Assembly (NCBI RefSeq): GCF_000520815.1
Contig: NZ_ASRY01000176.1
Location: forward strand, 1 to 64,000
Reading direction: 5' to 3'
Origin: Paenibacillus maysiensis
Lineage (GTDB): Bacteria; Bacillota; Bacilli; Paenibacillales; Paenibacillaceae
DNA length: 64,000 nt
A program made the translations under genes and the position numbers. Below, piece by piece: positions 27,770 through 36,777 of the stretch. Numbering within the stretch: the stretch's first letter is position 1; each line of letters opens with the position of its first letter. Under the pieces are notes generated by a model. That model was not told the DNA's origin, ran no database searches, and saw only the letters and a program-made list of their open reading frames with translations.

Positions 27770-28086
27770 AAGATTACTCCTCCTTTACTGCATGGATTTG
27801 AACTGCAACGGTTATTGTGCGCTGACATGAGCAGAAACATGCGGGAACAACAACACGGGATTTCAGAAAATTGAGTTATTTCCTATATATAGATAAATTA
27901 TACTGTACCTATAAAATCATAGAAAATGGGAGGTGTGCAGCTAATTTAACGGATTTACATCCCATGAACTCAATTGCTGGTTGCAATCAGTTGCTGGATT
28001 TGGTAAACTGTTTTAGTGCGAGTTTAGGCTCGTTCCTTGCTCTCAACCAAGATTGAGGGCCTTATGTCCATAAGGAGGTGTAAAGA
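27770..28086. other. Divergent spacer and rpsF leader with RBS hairpin
   Basis: 317 bases carrying the promoters of yjzC and rpsF. Just before rpsF, CTCAA/TTGAG (28042-28057) and CCTTAT/ATAAGG (28060-28065 and 28070-28075) form two small hairpins. The second pairs with part of the AAGGAGG ribosome-binding site at 28072-28078, so it may be a translational control for the rpsF-ssb-rpsR operon. I cannot confirm the known S6:S18 leader motif. Confidence 0.45.
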
Positions 28087-28371
28087 ATGCGCAAATATGA
28101 AGTAATGTACATTATTCGTCCTGACATTGAACAAGAAGCTGTTCAAGCGGCAGTCGATAAATTCCAAGGTGTCATCTCCAACGGCGGTGGCGAAATTACG
28201 AGTCACGATGTAACTAAACGTCGTCTTGCGTATGAGATTAAGAAATTCCGTGATGGTTCTTTCGTTCTGGTAAACTTCACAGCAGAACCTGCTGTAGTTG
28301 CTGAGCTTGAGCGTCTCATGAAAATTTCTGACGAAGTAATTCGTTATCTCATTACGAACGACGTAGCTTAA
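28087..28371 (+). CDS. rpsF: 30S ribosomal protein S6
   Basis: A 94-residue protein, MRKYEVMYIIRPDIEQEAVQ at the start, VTKRRLAYEIKKFRDGSFVLVNF in the middle; these match S6 throughout. First gene of the rpsF-ssb-rpsR operon, with ssb starting 49 bases later. AAGGAGG is upstream, partly in a hairpin. Confidence 0.98.
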   Translation: MRKYEVMYIIRPDIEQEAVQAAVDKFQGVISNGGGEITSHDVTKRRLAYEIKKFRDGSFVLVNFTAEPAVVAELERLMKISDEVIRYLITNDVA

Positions 28372-28420
28372 TTATTGTACGTGATTATGTAATGAACAAC
28401 GCTCAAAGGAGGGGATTGGA

Positions 28421-28912
28421 TTGTTGAACCGTGTCATTCTGATCGGTCGTTTGACCAAAGATCCAGAGCTGCGCTATACACCGTCTGGTGTAGCAGTAAC
28501 CCAGTTCACCCTGGCTGTAGACCGTCCGTTTACGAGTCAAGGCGGCGAACGGGAAGCGGATTTCTTACCGATCGTAACCTGGCGTCAGCTTGCTGAAACA
28601 TGCGCTAACTATCTTCGCAAAGGTCGTTTAACGGCTGTTGAAGGCCGTGTTCAGGTTCGTAATTATGAGAACAATGAAGGAAAACGTGTATACGTGACTG
28701 AAATTGTAGCTGATAATGTGCGTTTCCTGGAATCTAACCGCGATGGCGGTAACGGTGGCGGCAATAGCGGTGGAGCTGCGCGTGAGGAGTCTCCTTTCGG
28801 AGGCGGTAACAGCAATAGTGGACGCGGGAATAATAACTCGCGAAACAATCAGGATCCTTTTTCCGATGACGGAAAACCGATCGATATTTCGGATGATGAT
28901 TTACCATTTTAA
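28421..28912 (+). CDS. ssb: Single-stranded DNA-binding protein SsbA
   Basis: A 163-residue SSB. OB fold in residues ~1-110 ([35 protein letters not shown]), a Gly/Asn-rich linker, and the acidic tip DISDDDLPF that binds partner proteins. The start is TTG at 28421, after AAAGGAGGGG; a second TTG one codon on is possible but SsbA in Bacillus starts MLNRV. Confidence 0.97.
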   Translation: MLNRVILIGRLTKDPELRYTPSGVAVTQFTLAVDRPFTSQGGEREADFLPIVTWRQLAETCANYLRKGRLTAVEGRVQVRNYENNEGKRVYVTEIVADNVRFLESNRDGGNGGGNSGGAAREESPFGGGNSNSGRGNNNSRNNQDPFSDDGKPIDISDDDLPF

Positions 28913-28933
28913 TTGGGAAAGGACTGACAAAGA

Positions 28934-29206
28934 ATGGGCTTCAGACAAAGAGAAGGCGGAGACGATAACAAAAGACCAGCTCGTCGTGGTGGTCGCAACA
29001 AACGTCGTAAAGTATGTTTCTTCACTGTGAACAAAATTACTCACATTGACTATAAAGATACAGACCTGCTTAAAAAATTCATCAGCGAACGTGGAAAAAT
29101 TCTTCCTCGTCGTGTGACTGGAACAAGCGCGAAATATCAACGTATGTTGACAATCGCGGTTAAACGTTCCCGTCAAATCGCATTGCTTCCTTACACTACT
29201 GAATAG
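28934..29206 (+). CDS. rpsR: 30S ribosomal protein S18
   Basis: A 90-residue basic protein with [19 protein letters not shown] and [20 protein letters not shown], and [12 protein letters not shown] at the C-terminus, the S18 pattern. The N-terminal ~20 residues are an Arg/Gly-rich extension ([20 protein letters not shown]). 21 bases after ssb, so same operon. Confidence 0.97.
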   Translation: MGFRQREGGDDNKRPARRGGRNKRRKVCFFTVNKITHIDYKDTDLLKKFISERGKILPRRVTGTSAKYQRMLTIAVKRSRQIALLPYTTE

Positions 29207-29229
29207 TAGTTTGATGGAAGAGCAAAAGA

Positions 29230-29260
29230 GGCGTTCCCGATTTCGGGAGCGCCTTTTTTT
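29230..29260 (+). terminator. Terminator after rpsR
   Basis: GGCGTTCCCGA and TCGGGAGCGCC form a stem, followed by seven T, 24 bases after the rpsR stop codon. Confidence 0.9.
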
Positions 29261-29522
29261 GTGATTTTTCTGGTTGACAACAAGTCCCATGTATTGTAAC
29301 TTACTAATAATACAATCCATGTTTAACCATTAAGCGTAGCTCAGCTTTTATGGTCCCATTTGTGATCGCACGTTCCCCAACTCGCCAGAGTAAACATTTC
29401 AGATTGCTGAAATGTTATTTTATATTACATGAAAATTCAGATTATCGGTATTTTTTCGAATAAAATTCATAAACTTTACAAAAATAGATATTTTGCATTT
29501 TTATATTACACAAAAAAAGATA

Positions 29523-29551
29523 TTGACGTGATATTATTTTACACTTAAGAT
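29523..29551 (+). promoter_or_regulatory. Probable promoter of the oppA operon
   Basis: TTGACG (29523-29528), 17-base spacer and TAAGAT (29546-29551), in AT-rich DNA 192 bases before oppA. Consistent with a long leader; I see no riboswitch. Confidence 0.55.
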
Positions 29552-29743
29552 AAACCTTAATAAAAATGTAATGGTTATCAGCACCCTAAATTGACCAAAG
29601 GTTTAAAAACACGTGTTTGCGTTATCATTGGTAACCGTAAGGGAGGATGCACAGACTTCATTTTCAGACCTCAGGCTTTAATGAATCAACGCAGGAAAGA
29701 GACAGGCTGTTAAAAAAAGAACCGACTAAGGGGGATTAACAGG

Positions 29744-31483
29744 ATGATGCAAACGAAGAAATGGGTTTCTTTGCTTATGGTGCTTACGATCGTTGGTGTT
29801 CTGTTTGCAGGATGTAGCGGAGGTGCTAATGAGGCACAGCCACAGCAAGGCAATGCGGACAAAAAAACAGAGGGAAATGAAGGAAGTGCACCTGTTACGG
29901 AGGGTGTTATTAAAGCAAGTGATCTGACCCAAAATCCGCCGGGAGCTACAAACCGGAAGGATAACATAGTGGTAGGTATGACGTCACCTAAAGGGGTATT
30001 TAACCCGTTGTTCTGGCAAACGACCTACGATCTATATGTAGTCAGAACCGTATTTGATTCCTTTTTACAGGTGAAAGCGGATGGTACATACGAAAATAGC
30101 TTGGCTGACAAGGTTGATGTGTCGCAGGATGGCTTGAAATACACGTTCCACCTGAAACCAGGTGTGAAGTATAGTGACGGCACGCCAGTAACAGTGAAGG
30201 ATTATGCCTTTGTTCTCAAGGTACTGCATGATCCGAATTATGATGGAGAAACGGATGTTTTGTCTTTTAAGATTAAAGGCGGTAAAGAATATCACGATGG
30301 CAAGGCGAATGATATCTCCGGTATCAAGGTCATTGATGATAATACGGTAGAGGTAACCGTTACAGAAGCAACAGCTTATACAAAGGATTTTCTGGGTGAG
30401 CAATACTTCATGCCAGAAGCTTATTACGGAAAAGGGTTCAAAAAGGGTGACCTGGACAGCATCAAGGCGCTTAATAATAAGCCACTCGGCTCCGGTCAGT
30501 ATGTGCTGAAAAGCTTTTCCCCGGGTCAACAAGTCGTACTTGAAGCTAATCCAAACTACTTTAAGGGCGCACCGAAGGTAAAATCGGTTATTTTCAAAAC
30601 CACGACAGACGAAACCAACTTGTCTATGCTGCAAACGGGTGAGACCGATATAGACAATGTTACGGTTACAGAAGATAACGTAGAGGAATTGAAGTCTCTG
30701 GGCTTCCTGGACGTGAATATTATGCCGACCAACGGCTACGGATATATTGCATTTAATCACAAAGAAAAGAAATTTCAGGACCCTAAGGTACGCCAAGCTC
30801 TGACCATCGGTTTGAACCGGAAGGAGATTGTGGAAGGGGTGTACGGTCCGTATGCGAATGTCATTAACATTCCACAATCTACAGAAGCTTGGTCTTATAC
30901 AGATGAAGGCATTAACAAATATGAGTTTGATACAGCTAAAGCAAAGGCTTTGCTGGATGAGGCTGGTTGGAAGGTTGGAGCGGACGGTATCCGTGAGAAG
31001 GATGGTGAAAAGTTTACCATTAACTTCTCTGCGACTGCGGATAACCCAGTAGTAGAGGCCTTGCTACCGATTATGTCCAACAACTACAAGGAACTGGGCA
31101 TTAAGCTGAATTCCGAAACACTGGATTTCAATGCGATTATGGATAAGAAAGATACAGGCAAGTTCGATATGTTCTTTGCGGCTTGGGGATTGACACCTGA
31201 TCCGGATACAACGGTCTATCTTACGAACGGCGCACAAAATGATGTCGGCTATTCCAATAAAAAGGTCGATGAGTTGACGCTTGCTGGTAAAAAGGAATTG
31301 GATCAAGAGAAACGTAAAGTGATCTACAAGGAGCTGTATCAAGAGCTGAACAAAGATCTGCCAGCCATCTTTATGTATCAGCGCAGAGATATGTGGCCAG
31401 TTAATGGACGTGTATCCGGCTTGGAAATTACACCATACAAAGATTTTGAATTCAGTCTGTATAACGCTCAACTCGCTCAATAA
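29744..31483 (+). CDS. oppA: Peptide ABC transporter substrate-binding lipoprotein
   Basis: A 579-residue solute-binding protein of the oligopeptide/dipeptide (SBP_bac_5) class. Lipobox LFAGCSGG, with the lipidated Cys near residue 24, then a Gly/Gln/Lys linker. The core has YTFHLKPGVKYSDGTPVTVKDYAFVL near 129-154 and VRQALTIGLNRKEIVEG near 349-365. First gene of a five-gene operon A-B-C-D-F. Peptide specificity cannot be read from the sequence. A ~70-base spacer with a hairpin separates it from oppB. Confidence 0.95.
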   Translation: MMQTKKWVSLLMVLTIVGVLFAGCSGGANEAQPQQGNADKKTEGNEGSAPVTEGVIKASDLTQNPPGATNRKDNIVVGMTSPKGVFNPLFWQTTYDLYVVRTVFDSFLQVKADGTYENSLADKVDVSQDGLKYTFHLKPGVKYSDGTPVTVKDYAFVLKVLHDPNYDGETDVLSFKIKGGKEYHDGKANDISGIKVIDDNTVEVTVTEATAYTKDFLGEQYFMPEAYYGKGFKKGDLDSIKALNNKPLGSGQYVLKSFSPGQQVVLEANPNYFKGAPKVKSVIFKTTTDETNLSMLQTGETDIDNVTVTEDNVEELKSLGFLDVNIMPTNGYGYIAFNHKEKKFQDPKVRQALTIGLNRKEIVEGVYGPYANVINIPQSTEAWSYTDEGINKYEFDTAKAKALLDEAGWKVGADGIREKDGEKFTINFSATADNPVVEALLPIMSNNYKELGIKLNSETLDFNAIMDKKDTGKFDMFFAAWGLTPDPDTTVYLTNGAQNDVGYSNKKVDELTLAGKKELDQEKRKVIYKELYQELNKDLPAIFMYQRRDMWPVNGRVSGLEITPYKDFEFSLYNAQLAQ

Positions 31484-31496
31484 GGATTGCCAATCG

Positions 31497-31524
31497 TATG
31501 CTCAGCTCTCACGGGCTGAGCATA
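31497..31524 (+). repeat. Hairpin between oppA and oppB
   Basis: TATGCTCAGC (31497-31506) and GCTGAGCATA (31515-31524) are exact complements with an 8-base loop. It stands where REP-like stabilisers are often found between the binding-protein gene and the permease gene, and has no T-run. Probably limits downstream expression or protects the oppA mRNA. Confidence 0.7.
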
Positions 31525-31554
31525 TCACTTCTTTATTTGTCTGGAGGAATGATT

Positions 31555-32517
31555 ATGAAGCAGTATATTATTCGAAGACTGCTGCAACTCATCCCCACAC
31601 TCATTGGCATATCCATTATCGTATTTGCGATTTCAGCCATGGTGCCGGGTGATTATATTACAGCCAAGCAGAACCCGAATATGACCGCCGAAAAGGCACA
31701 GCAGCTACGACATATCTACGGGTTGGATAAGCCGGAGTACCAACGCTATTTTATATGGGCGGGCAATATGTTGAAGGGTAATATGGGGGATTCATTACAG
31801 CATAAGCAGCCGGTAACGAAGGTCATTGGCAATTATGTATGGAACTCTTTTATTATCGCTTTTTTCAGTCTTATTTTCAGCTGGCTGATTGCAGTTTTTG
31901 CCGGGGTATTTTCAGCCAAGTTCCAATACTCGTTATTCGATAAGTTTGTCACGCTGTTCATATTTTTGTGTATGTCGTTGCCGTCTTTCTTTATCGGTCT
32001 TTTGGTGATCAAAATATTTGCACTGGAATGGGGCATTCTTCCAGTTGGCGGCATGACAACAGCGGGGATGGAGCCGGGCTCATGGGCTTATATCGTGGAT
32101 GTTCTCAAGCATATGTTCCTGCCAACGCTCGTTCTCACGATGCTGAGCACAGGCAGTCTGACCCGGTATTTCCGTACAGGTATGCTGGAGGTTATTCGTC
32201 AGGATTATATTCGCACCGCACGCGCTAAGGGCTTGAAGGAACGGACGGTTATTTTCAAGCATGCTCTGCGCAACGCACTGATTCCAGCCATCACGCTGCT
32301 TGGCTTTGAGCTTCCGGCTTTATTTGGCGGGGCAATGATTCTGGAAAAGGTATTTGTGTGGCCGGGTGTGGGTCAGGTCTATCTGGAGTCGATCAGTATG
32401 CGGGATTATCCGTTTATGCTGGGCTTCACTATTTTTCTGGCGGTCCTTACGCTCATCGGTAATTTGCTCTCGGATGTATTGTATGGTATGGCAGATCCAA
32501 GAATTCGCTTGAAGTAG
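31555..32517 (+). CDS. oppB: Peptide ABC transporter permease (OppB/DppB type)
   Basis: A 320-residue permease beginning MKQYIIRRLLQLIPTLIGIS, the OppB/DppB N-terminus. Six transmembrane segments; EAA loop near residues 225-245 (RTARAKGLKERTVIFKHALRNALIP). The ATG at 31555 has GGAGGAATG at the right distance; the frame upstream crosses the hairpin. Followed closely by oppC. Confidence 0.95.
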   Translation: MKQYIIRRLLQLIPTLIGISIIVFAISAMVPGDYITAKQNPNMTAEKAQQLRHIYGLDKPEYQRYFIWAGNMLKGNMGDSLQHKQPVTKVIGNYVWNSFIIAFFSLIFSWLIAVFAGVFSAKFQYSLFDKFVTLFIFLCMSLPSFFIGLLVIKIFALEWGILPVGGMTTAGMEPGSWAYIVDVLKHMFLPTLVLTMLSTGSLTRYFRTGMLEVIRQDYIRTARAKGLKERTVIFKHALRNALIPAITLLGFELPALFGGAMILEKVFVWPGVGQVYLESISMRDYPFMLGFTIFLAVLTLIGNLLSDVLYGMADPRIRLK

Positions 32518-32528
32518 GAGGGATACTA

Positions 32529-33452
32529 TTGCCCGCAGAAACAGTCACGATTGAAACCAGTCCAAAGGCGGCGATCCGTCCTGAAGCGTCTCCGTGGAGA
32601 ATCGCCGTTCGCCGTTTTAACCAGAATCATTTGGCTTTGGCCGGACTCATTATATTGATTCTTATGGTTGTCATTTGTATATTTGGACCGATGATTTCAC
32701 CTTATCATCTGGATGATTATAAGCTATCTGATAAAAATTTAGCTCCGAATGCCCAGTACTGGCTTGGTACGGATAAGTTTGGCAGAGATATTTTGCTGCG
32801 TACAATGCTGGCTGGCCGTATTTCTTTGACGGTGGGGCTGGTGGCCACGTTTATTTCGGTCGTGATCGGTGCGACGTTGGGTGCACTGGCAGGATTCTAT
32901 CGTAAAGGCGTGGATACGATCATTATGCGGATTGCCGATATTTTTATGGCATTGCCTACATTGCCGCTGTTGATTATTTTAGGTGCCGTTCTGTCAGATT
33001 TGAAGGTTGATCCAAAGAACCGGATTTATTTTCTAATGCTCATTATCGGGATCTTGAGCTGGACGAGCTTGTCCCGTCTGGTCAGGGGGCAAATTCTTAC
33101 GCTGCGTGAACAGGAGTTCATGCAGGCGACGGAAGCGCTCGGCTTGAGAGATCGTCGTAAAATATTCCGCCATCTGCTGCCGAATACGATTCCTACTATT
33201 ATTGTAACGGCTACGCTTGGAGTAGCTGGGGCGATTATAACGGAGTCTGCGCTCAGTTACCTGGGAATCGGCGTTGTGCCTCCCACACCTTCGTGGGGAA
33301 ATATGATTTCGGCTGCGAATAATCTGATCGACTTTCGCAAGCGGCCCTGGATATGGGTTCCACCGGGAATGTGTATTCTGATTACGGTTGTAGCGATTAA
33401 CCTGATTGGCGACGGTTTGCGCGATGCACTGGACCCTAAAATGAAGAAGTAG
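32529..33452 (+). CDS. oppC: Peptide ABC transporter permease (OppC/DppC type)
   Basis: A 307-residue permease with the N-terminal cytoplasmic extension and first membrane helix typical of OppC (LALAGLIILILMVVICIFGPMIS), the LGTDKFGRDILLRTMLAGRISLTVG motif (about 78-102) and an EAA loop RALGLRDRRKIFRHLLPNTIPT-like block. Start TTG after AGGAGG. Partner of oppB. Confidence 0.95.
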   Translation: MPAETVTIETSPKAAIRPEASPWRIAVRRFNQNHLALAGLIILILMVVICIFGPMISPYHLDDYKLSDKNLAPNAQYWLGTDKFGRDILLRTMLAGRISLTVGLVATFISVVIGATLGALAGFYRKGVDTIIMRIADIFMALPTLPLLIILGAVLSDLKVDPKNRIYFLMLIIGILSWTSLSRLVRGQILTLREQEFMQATEALGLRDRRKIFRHLLPNTIPTIIVTATLGVAGAIITESALSYLGIGVVPPTPSWGNMISAANNLIDFRKRPWIWVPPGMCILITVVAINLIGDGLRDALDPKMKK

Positions 33453-33465
33453 GAGACGAACGTTT

Positions 33466-34449
33466 ATGGAAAATGCTTTGATTGAATTTCGTAACCTGAA
33501 AACCCACTTTCATACCTCTAGCGGAACTGTCAAAGCGGTCAATGACGTCAGTTTTAAAATACGTGAGGGTGAAACGCTCTGTGTGGTAGGTGAATCCGGC
33601 TGCGGCAAAAGTGTAACAGCCATGACGATGATGCGGCTGATTGATTCCCCACACACCTCAGACGGTGAAATCTGGTTTGAGGGCAAAAACCTGTTAACGC
33701 TGAATAAAGGTCAAATGCAGCAAATTCGCGGCAATGACATTTCAATTATTTTTCAGGAGCCGATGTCTTCGCTGAATCCCGTGCTTACCATTGGAGAACA
33801 GATTACGGAACCGCTACTGATGCATACATTAATGAGTAAAAAGGAAGCACGTACCCGGGCGATTGAGCTGATCAATCTGGTGGGGATTTCGCGTTCGGAG
33901 GAAATATTTCATTCGTATCCGCATGAACTGAGCGGCGGTATGCGTCAGCGAATCATGATTGCTATTGCATTGAGCTGTAATCCGAAGCTGCTGATTGCAG
34001 ATGAGCCGACAACGGCGCTGGATGTTACCATTCAGGCGCAAATCCTCGATCTGATGCGGGATTTGAAGGATAAGCTCAAAACGTCCATTATGCTGATTAC
34101 GCATGATCTGGGCGTCGTGGCGGAAATGGCCGATTACGTGGTCGTTATGTATGCCGGGAATGTTATTGAAGAGGCTCCGGTCATTGAGCTGTTCAAAAAT
34201 CCGCAGCATCCGTATACACAAGGGTTACTGAAGGCGAAGCCTGTCATTAATCAGAAGATTGATCGGCTGTATTCGATCCCCGGTCAGGTTCCCAACCCGA
34301 TTGAGCTGGAGGAAAATTGTCATTTTCATGATCGGTGTGCACATTGTATGCAAATCTGTAAGGATCAGGCCCCTCCCCTGCGTGAAAAGAAGAACGGTCA
34401 TAAGGTTGCCTGCTGGCTATATGAGGAAGAAGGAGGGCAACGGGGATGA
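33466..34449 (+). CDS. oppD: Peptide ABC transporter ATPase (OppD/DppD type)
   Basis: A 327-residue ATPase. Walker [15 protein letters not shown] near residues 43-56, signature [12 protein letters not shown] near 154-165, Walker [13 protein letters not shown] near 172-183, and the OppD/DppD C-terminal extension with [12 protein letters not shown], a Cys-rich segment. Overlaps oppF by 4 bases. Confidence 0.96.
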   Translation: MENALIEFRNLKTHFHTSSGTVKAVNDVSFKIREGETLCVVGESGCGKSVTAMTMMRLIDSPHTSDGEIWFEGKNLLTLNKGQMQQIRGNDISIIFQEPMSSLNPVLTIGEQITEPLLMHTLMSKKEARTRAIELINLVGISRSEEIFHSYPHELSGGMRQRIMIAIALSCNPKLLIADEPTTALDVTIQAQILDLMRDLKDKLKTSIMLITHDLGVVAEMADYVVVMYAGNVIEEAPVIELFKNPQHPYTQGLLKAKPVINQKIDRLYSIPGQVPNPIELEENCHFHDRCAHCMQICKDQAPPLREKKNGHKVACWLYEEEGGQRG

Positions 34450-35411
34450 GCGAGCCTTTAATTCAAGTGGAAGGTCTGAAAAAATATTTCCCGATCACAG
34501 GTGGGATTTTTCAGCGTACCGTGGGACATGTGAAAGCGGTCGATGATGTATCTTTTAACATCCATAAGGGAGAGTCCTTTGGTCTGGTAGGAGAATCCGG
34601 TTGCGGCAAAAGCACGATTGGGCGTACGATTCTCAGGCTGATGGATAAGACCGAGGGATCGGTGCGATACAAGGGAGAGGACTTGCATGCGTTAAGCAAG
34701 GAGCAGATCCGTGCGCTTCGTCCGAAGCTGCAAATTGTATTTCAGGACCCTTTTAGCTCATTGAATCCGAGAATTAAGGTGGGTGAAGCCATCGGGGAAG
34801 CACTGCTGGATCACGGATTGATTGAACATAGTAAGCTGCGGAAAAAGGTTAACGAGACGCTGGATATCTGCGGATTATCTGCTTATCATTATGATCGGTA
34901 TCCACATGAGTTCTCCGGCGGTCAGCGCCAGCGTATCGGGATTGCACGGGCTTTGATTTTGAATCCTGATTTTATCGTGGCTGACGAGCCGGTATCTGCA
35001 CTCGATGTGTCTATTCAGGCTCAGATTATTAACTTGTTAAGTGATTTGCAGCAGGAACGGCAATTGACGTATCTGTTCATCTCGCATGATCTGAGTGTGG
35101 TCGAGCATTTGTGCAGCCGCATCGGTGTGATGTATCTGGGCTCGATGGTGGAACTGGCTTCCAAGGAAGAGCTGTTCCGAAATCCGCTTCATCCGTATAC
35201 GAAGGCGCTGCTGTCGGCGGTTCCCATTCCCGATCCGACGATCAAGAGACAACGGATTGTGCTAAAAGGGGACATTCCTTCTCCGGCGAATCCGCCGTCA
35301 GGCTGCAAGTTCCATACGCGCTGTCCTATGGCGGAGGCCCGTTGTAAAATAGAAATTCCGGCGTATCGGGATGCAGGCGATCAGCATTATGTAGCCTGTC
35401 ATTTTGCCTAG
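34446..35411 (+). CDS. oppF: Peptide ABC transporter ATPase (OppF/DppF type)
   Basis: A 321-residue ATPase. Walker [16 protein letters not shown] near residues 52-66, signature [15 protein letters not shown] near 154-168, Walker [12 protein letters not shown] near 177-187, and C-terminal Cys-containing tail ([12 protein letters not shown]). Second ATPase of the complex; the two form a heterodimer with OppD. Last gene of the operon. Confidence 0.96.
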   Translation: MSEPLIQVEGLKKYFPITGGIFQRTVGHVKAVDDVSFNIHKGESFGLVGESGCGKSTIGRTILRLMDKTEGSVRYKGEDLHALSKEQIRALRPKLQIVFQDPFSSLNPRIKVGEAIGEALLDHGLIEHSKLRKKVNETLDICGLSAYHYDRYPHEFSGGQRQRIGIARALILNPDFIVADEPVSALDVSIQAQIINLLSDLQQERQLTYLFISHDLSVVEHLCSRIGVMYLGSMVELASKEELFRNPLHPYTKALLSAVPIPDPTIKRQRIVLKGDIPSPANPPSGCKFHTRCPMAEARCKIEIPAYRDAGDQHYVACHFA

Positions 35412-35450
35412 AAACATAGTAGAAAGCCTTTTTGAATCATTCGACTTATA

Positions 35451-35490
35451 AAAATCTGTCAGCCTGCAAGCAGGAAATGGCGGATTTTTT
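35451..35490 (+). terminator. Terminator of the opp operon
   Basis: AAAATCTGTC pairs with GGCGGATTTT (10 base pairs with two G-T pairs), with an inner CCTGC/GCAGG hairpin, followed by a T-run. Confidence 0.8.
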
Positions 35491-35589
35491 GCTGTGGAGT
35501 GGAAAAAACAAAAAAATTGCATCTTTTTTTCGAAAAGTTGCAGACAAAATGGATTTTTCATCGTCTAATAAAGTATGGGGGTTATTACG

Positions 35590-36531
35590 ATGATGAAAAA
35601 ATACTGGTTACGTTGGGCTATTGTGGTCCCGGTACTTATTATATTGATTTTTATTACACTTGGACCCCGACTACTGGTCGGTAAGCCAGATGTGCACGCA
35701 GGAGCTGCGGTGCTGATGGACATGCAGACGGGAGAATTGTTGATGGATGTGAATGGCGATACGCCTATGCCTTCCGCAAATATGTCCAAGCTCATGACCG
35801 AGCTGCTGGTTCTAGAGGATATTCGTGCCGGGCGGTTAGGCTGGAATGATGAAGTGAAAATTAGTCGTTATGCAAGTACGGTGGGTGGAGTAAATCTGTC
35901 ACTTCGGTATGGTGAAAGGCTGACGGTGTCCGAACTGTTCCAGAGTATGGTTGTGTATTCGGCTAATGACGCGGCTGTGGCACTGGCGGAACGCTCAGCA
36001 GGCAATGAACCGGCTTTTGTGAAGCGTATGAACGACAAGGCGGCTAAGATTGGATTAACGTCCTACAGCCGATTTAGCAATGCGTCAGGAGCGGGACAGA
36101 GTGAGCTGGGTCCTAACCATCCCGAGAATATTCGGGGAGAAACGCAAATGACGGCAAGCGATACGGCGAAGCTAGCCTCCTACCTGATAACGTCGCATCC
36201 GGAGATTTTGAGAACGTCCAGCCGTACGCAGATGGAATTGAAGGATAAGGGCATCTATATTAGTAATACGAATTGGATGCTGCCTTCCTTGGCGGGGCCC
36301 TACTCTTACGCAGGAACGGATGGGCTGAAAGCGGGATACACCAGCGATGCGGGATATTGCTTCACTGGCACAGCCGAACAGCATGGCAGAAGGCTGGTAG
36401 CTGTGGTGCTGGGGGCACCGAGTAAGGAGGAACGGTTCGAGCAGACACGGAAGCTGTTCGATTATGGCTTCGCTCTGTCTACCTCTTTCCCGGTAAGGGT
36501 GCAGAATTTGGTGAAGCTGGCTCCGCGCTAA
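35590..36531 (+). CDS. D-Ala-D-Ala carboxypeptidase homologue lacking the catalytic Ser (probable pseudoenzyme)
   Basis: A 313-residue member of the low-molecular-weight PBP (peptidase S11, DacA/DacF) family, with an N-terminal membrane segment (WAIVVPVLIILIFITLG). The second motif YSAND (S124-x-N126) and the DGLKAGYTSDAGYCF region (about 244-258) are recognisable. But the nucleophile motif SxxK reads NMSK (Asn at residue 64, codon AAT at 35779-35781; AGT would be Ser), and the KTG motif reads KAG (Thr to Ala at 248). Two of three catalytic motifs are altered, so it is probably inactive as a carboxypeptidase and may bind peptidoglycan. The ATG at 35590 follows GGGGG. A sequencing error is possible for one site but less likely for both. 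Confidence 0.85.
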   Translation: MMKKYWLRWAIVVPVLIILIFITLGPRLLVGKPDVHAGAAVLMDMQTGELLMDVNGDTPMPSANMSKLMTELLVLEDIRAGRLGWNDEVKISRYASTVGGVNLSLRYGERLTVSELFQSMVVYSANDAAVALAERSAGNEPAFVKRMNDKAAKIGLTSYSRFSNASGAGQSELGPNHPENIRGETQMTASDTAKLASYLITSHPEILRTSSRTQMELKDKGIYISNTNWMLPSLAGPYSYAGTDGLKAGYTSDAGYCFTGTAEQHGRRLVAVVLGAPSKEERFEQTRKLFDYGFALSTSFPVRVQNLVKLAPR

Positions 36532-36586
36532 GGTAAGGAACGACTTTAAAAGCTACATAGGATACTACGGGCTATAAACATCAAGC

Positions 36587-36618
36587 AAGGCTTTGACCGT
36601 GAGGGCGAAGCCTTTTTT
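36587..36618 (+). terminator. Terminator after the carboxypeptidase homologue
   Basis: AAGGCTTTG and CGAAGCCTT form a stem (one G-C, G-T mix) with a 10-base loop, followed by five T. Confidence 0.8.
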
Positions 36619-36777
36619 GGCGTGAATGTGGTGGCGAGGGGCTGTCTACGACATGGCACTTTTGACAACAAGGTAGCAGACCTTTTATGCTGTGAGGGGA
36701 AGTTTCCGCTTCATAAGGGCCTGATTCGGTTTAATGAAGAGATGGATTTATTGAAGTAAAGAAGGAAGGAACCTGTT

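Larger units (their letters stand above)
29207..29743 (+). other. AT-rich spacer upstream of the peptide ABC operon
   Basis: 537 bases, no gene. It holds the rpsR terminator and a strongly AT-rich tract (29401-29570) with the operon promoter, and a GGTTATCA..TGGTAACC half-palindrome pair near 29572 and 29629. The distance from promoter to start implies a leader of about 190 bases. Confidence 0.6.

Noticed and set aside
29401-29570. CodY box upstream of the peptide ABC operon
   Set aside because: AT-rich near-matches such as GAAAATTCAG exist, but none fits the 15-base palindrome well enough to claim.
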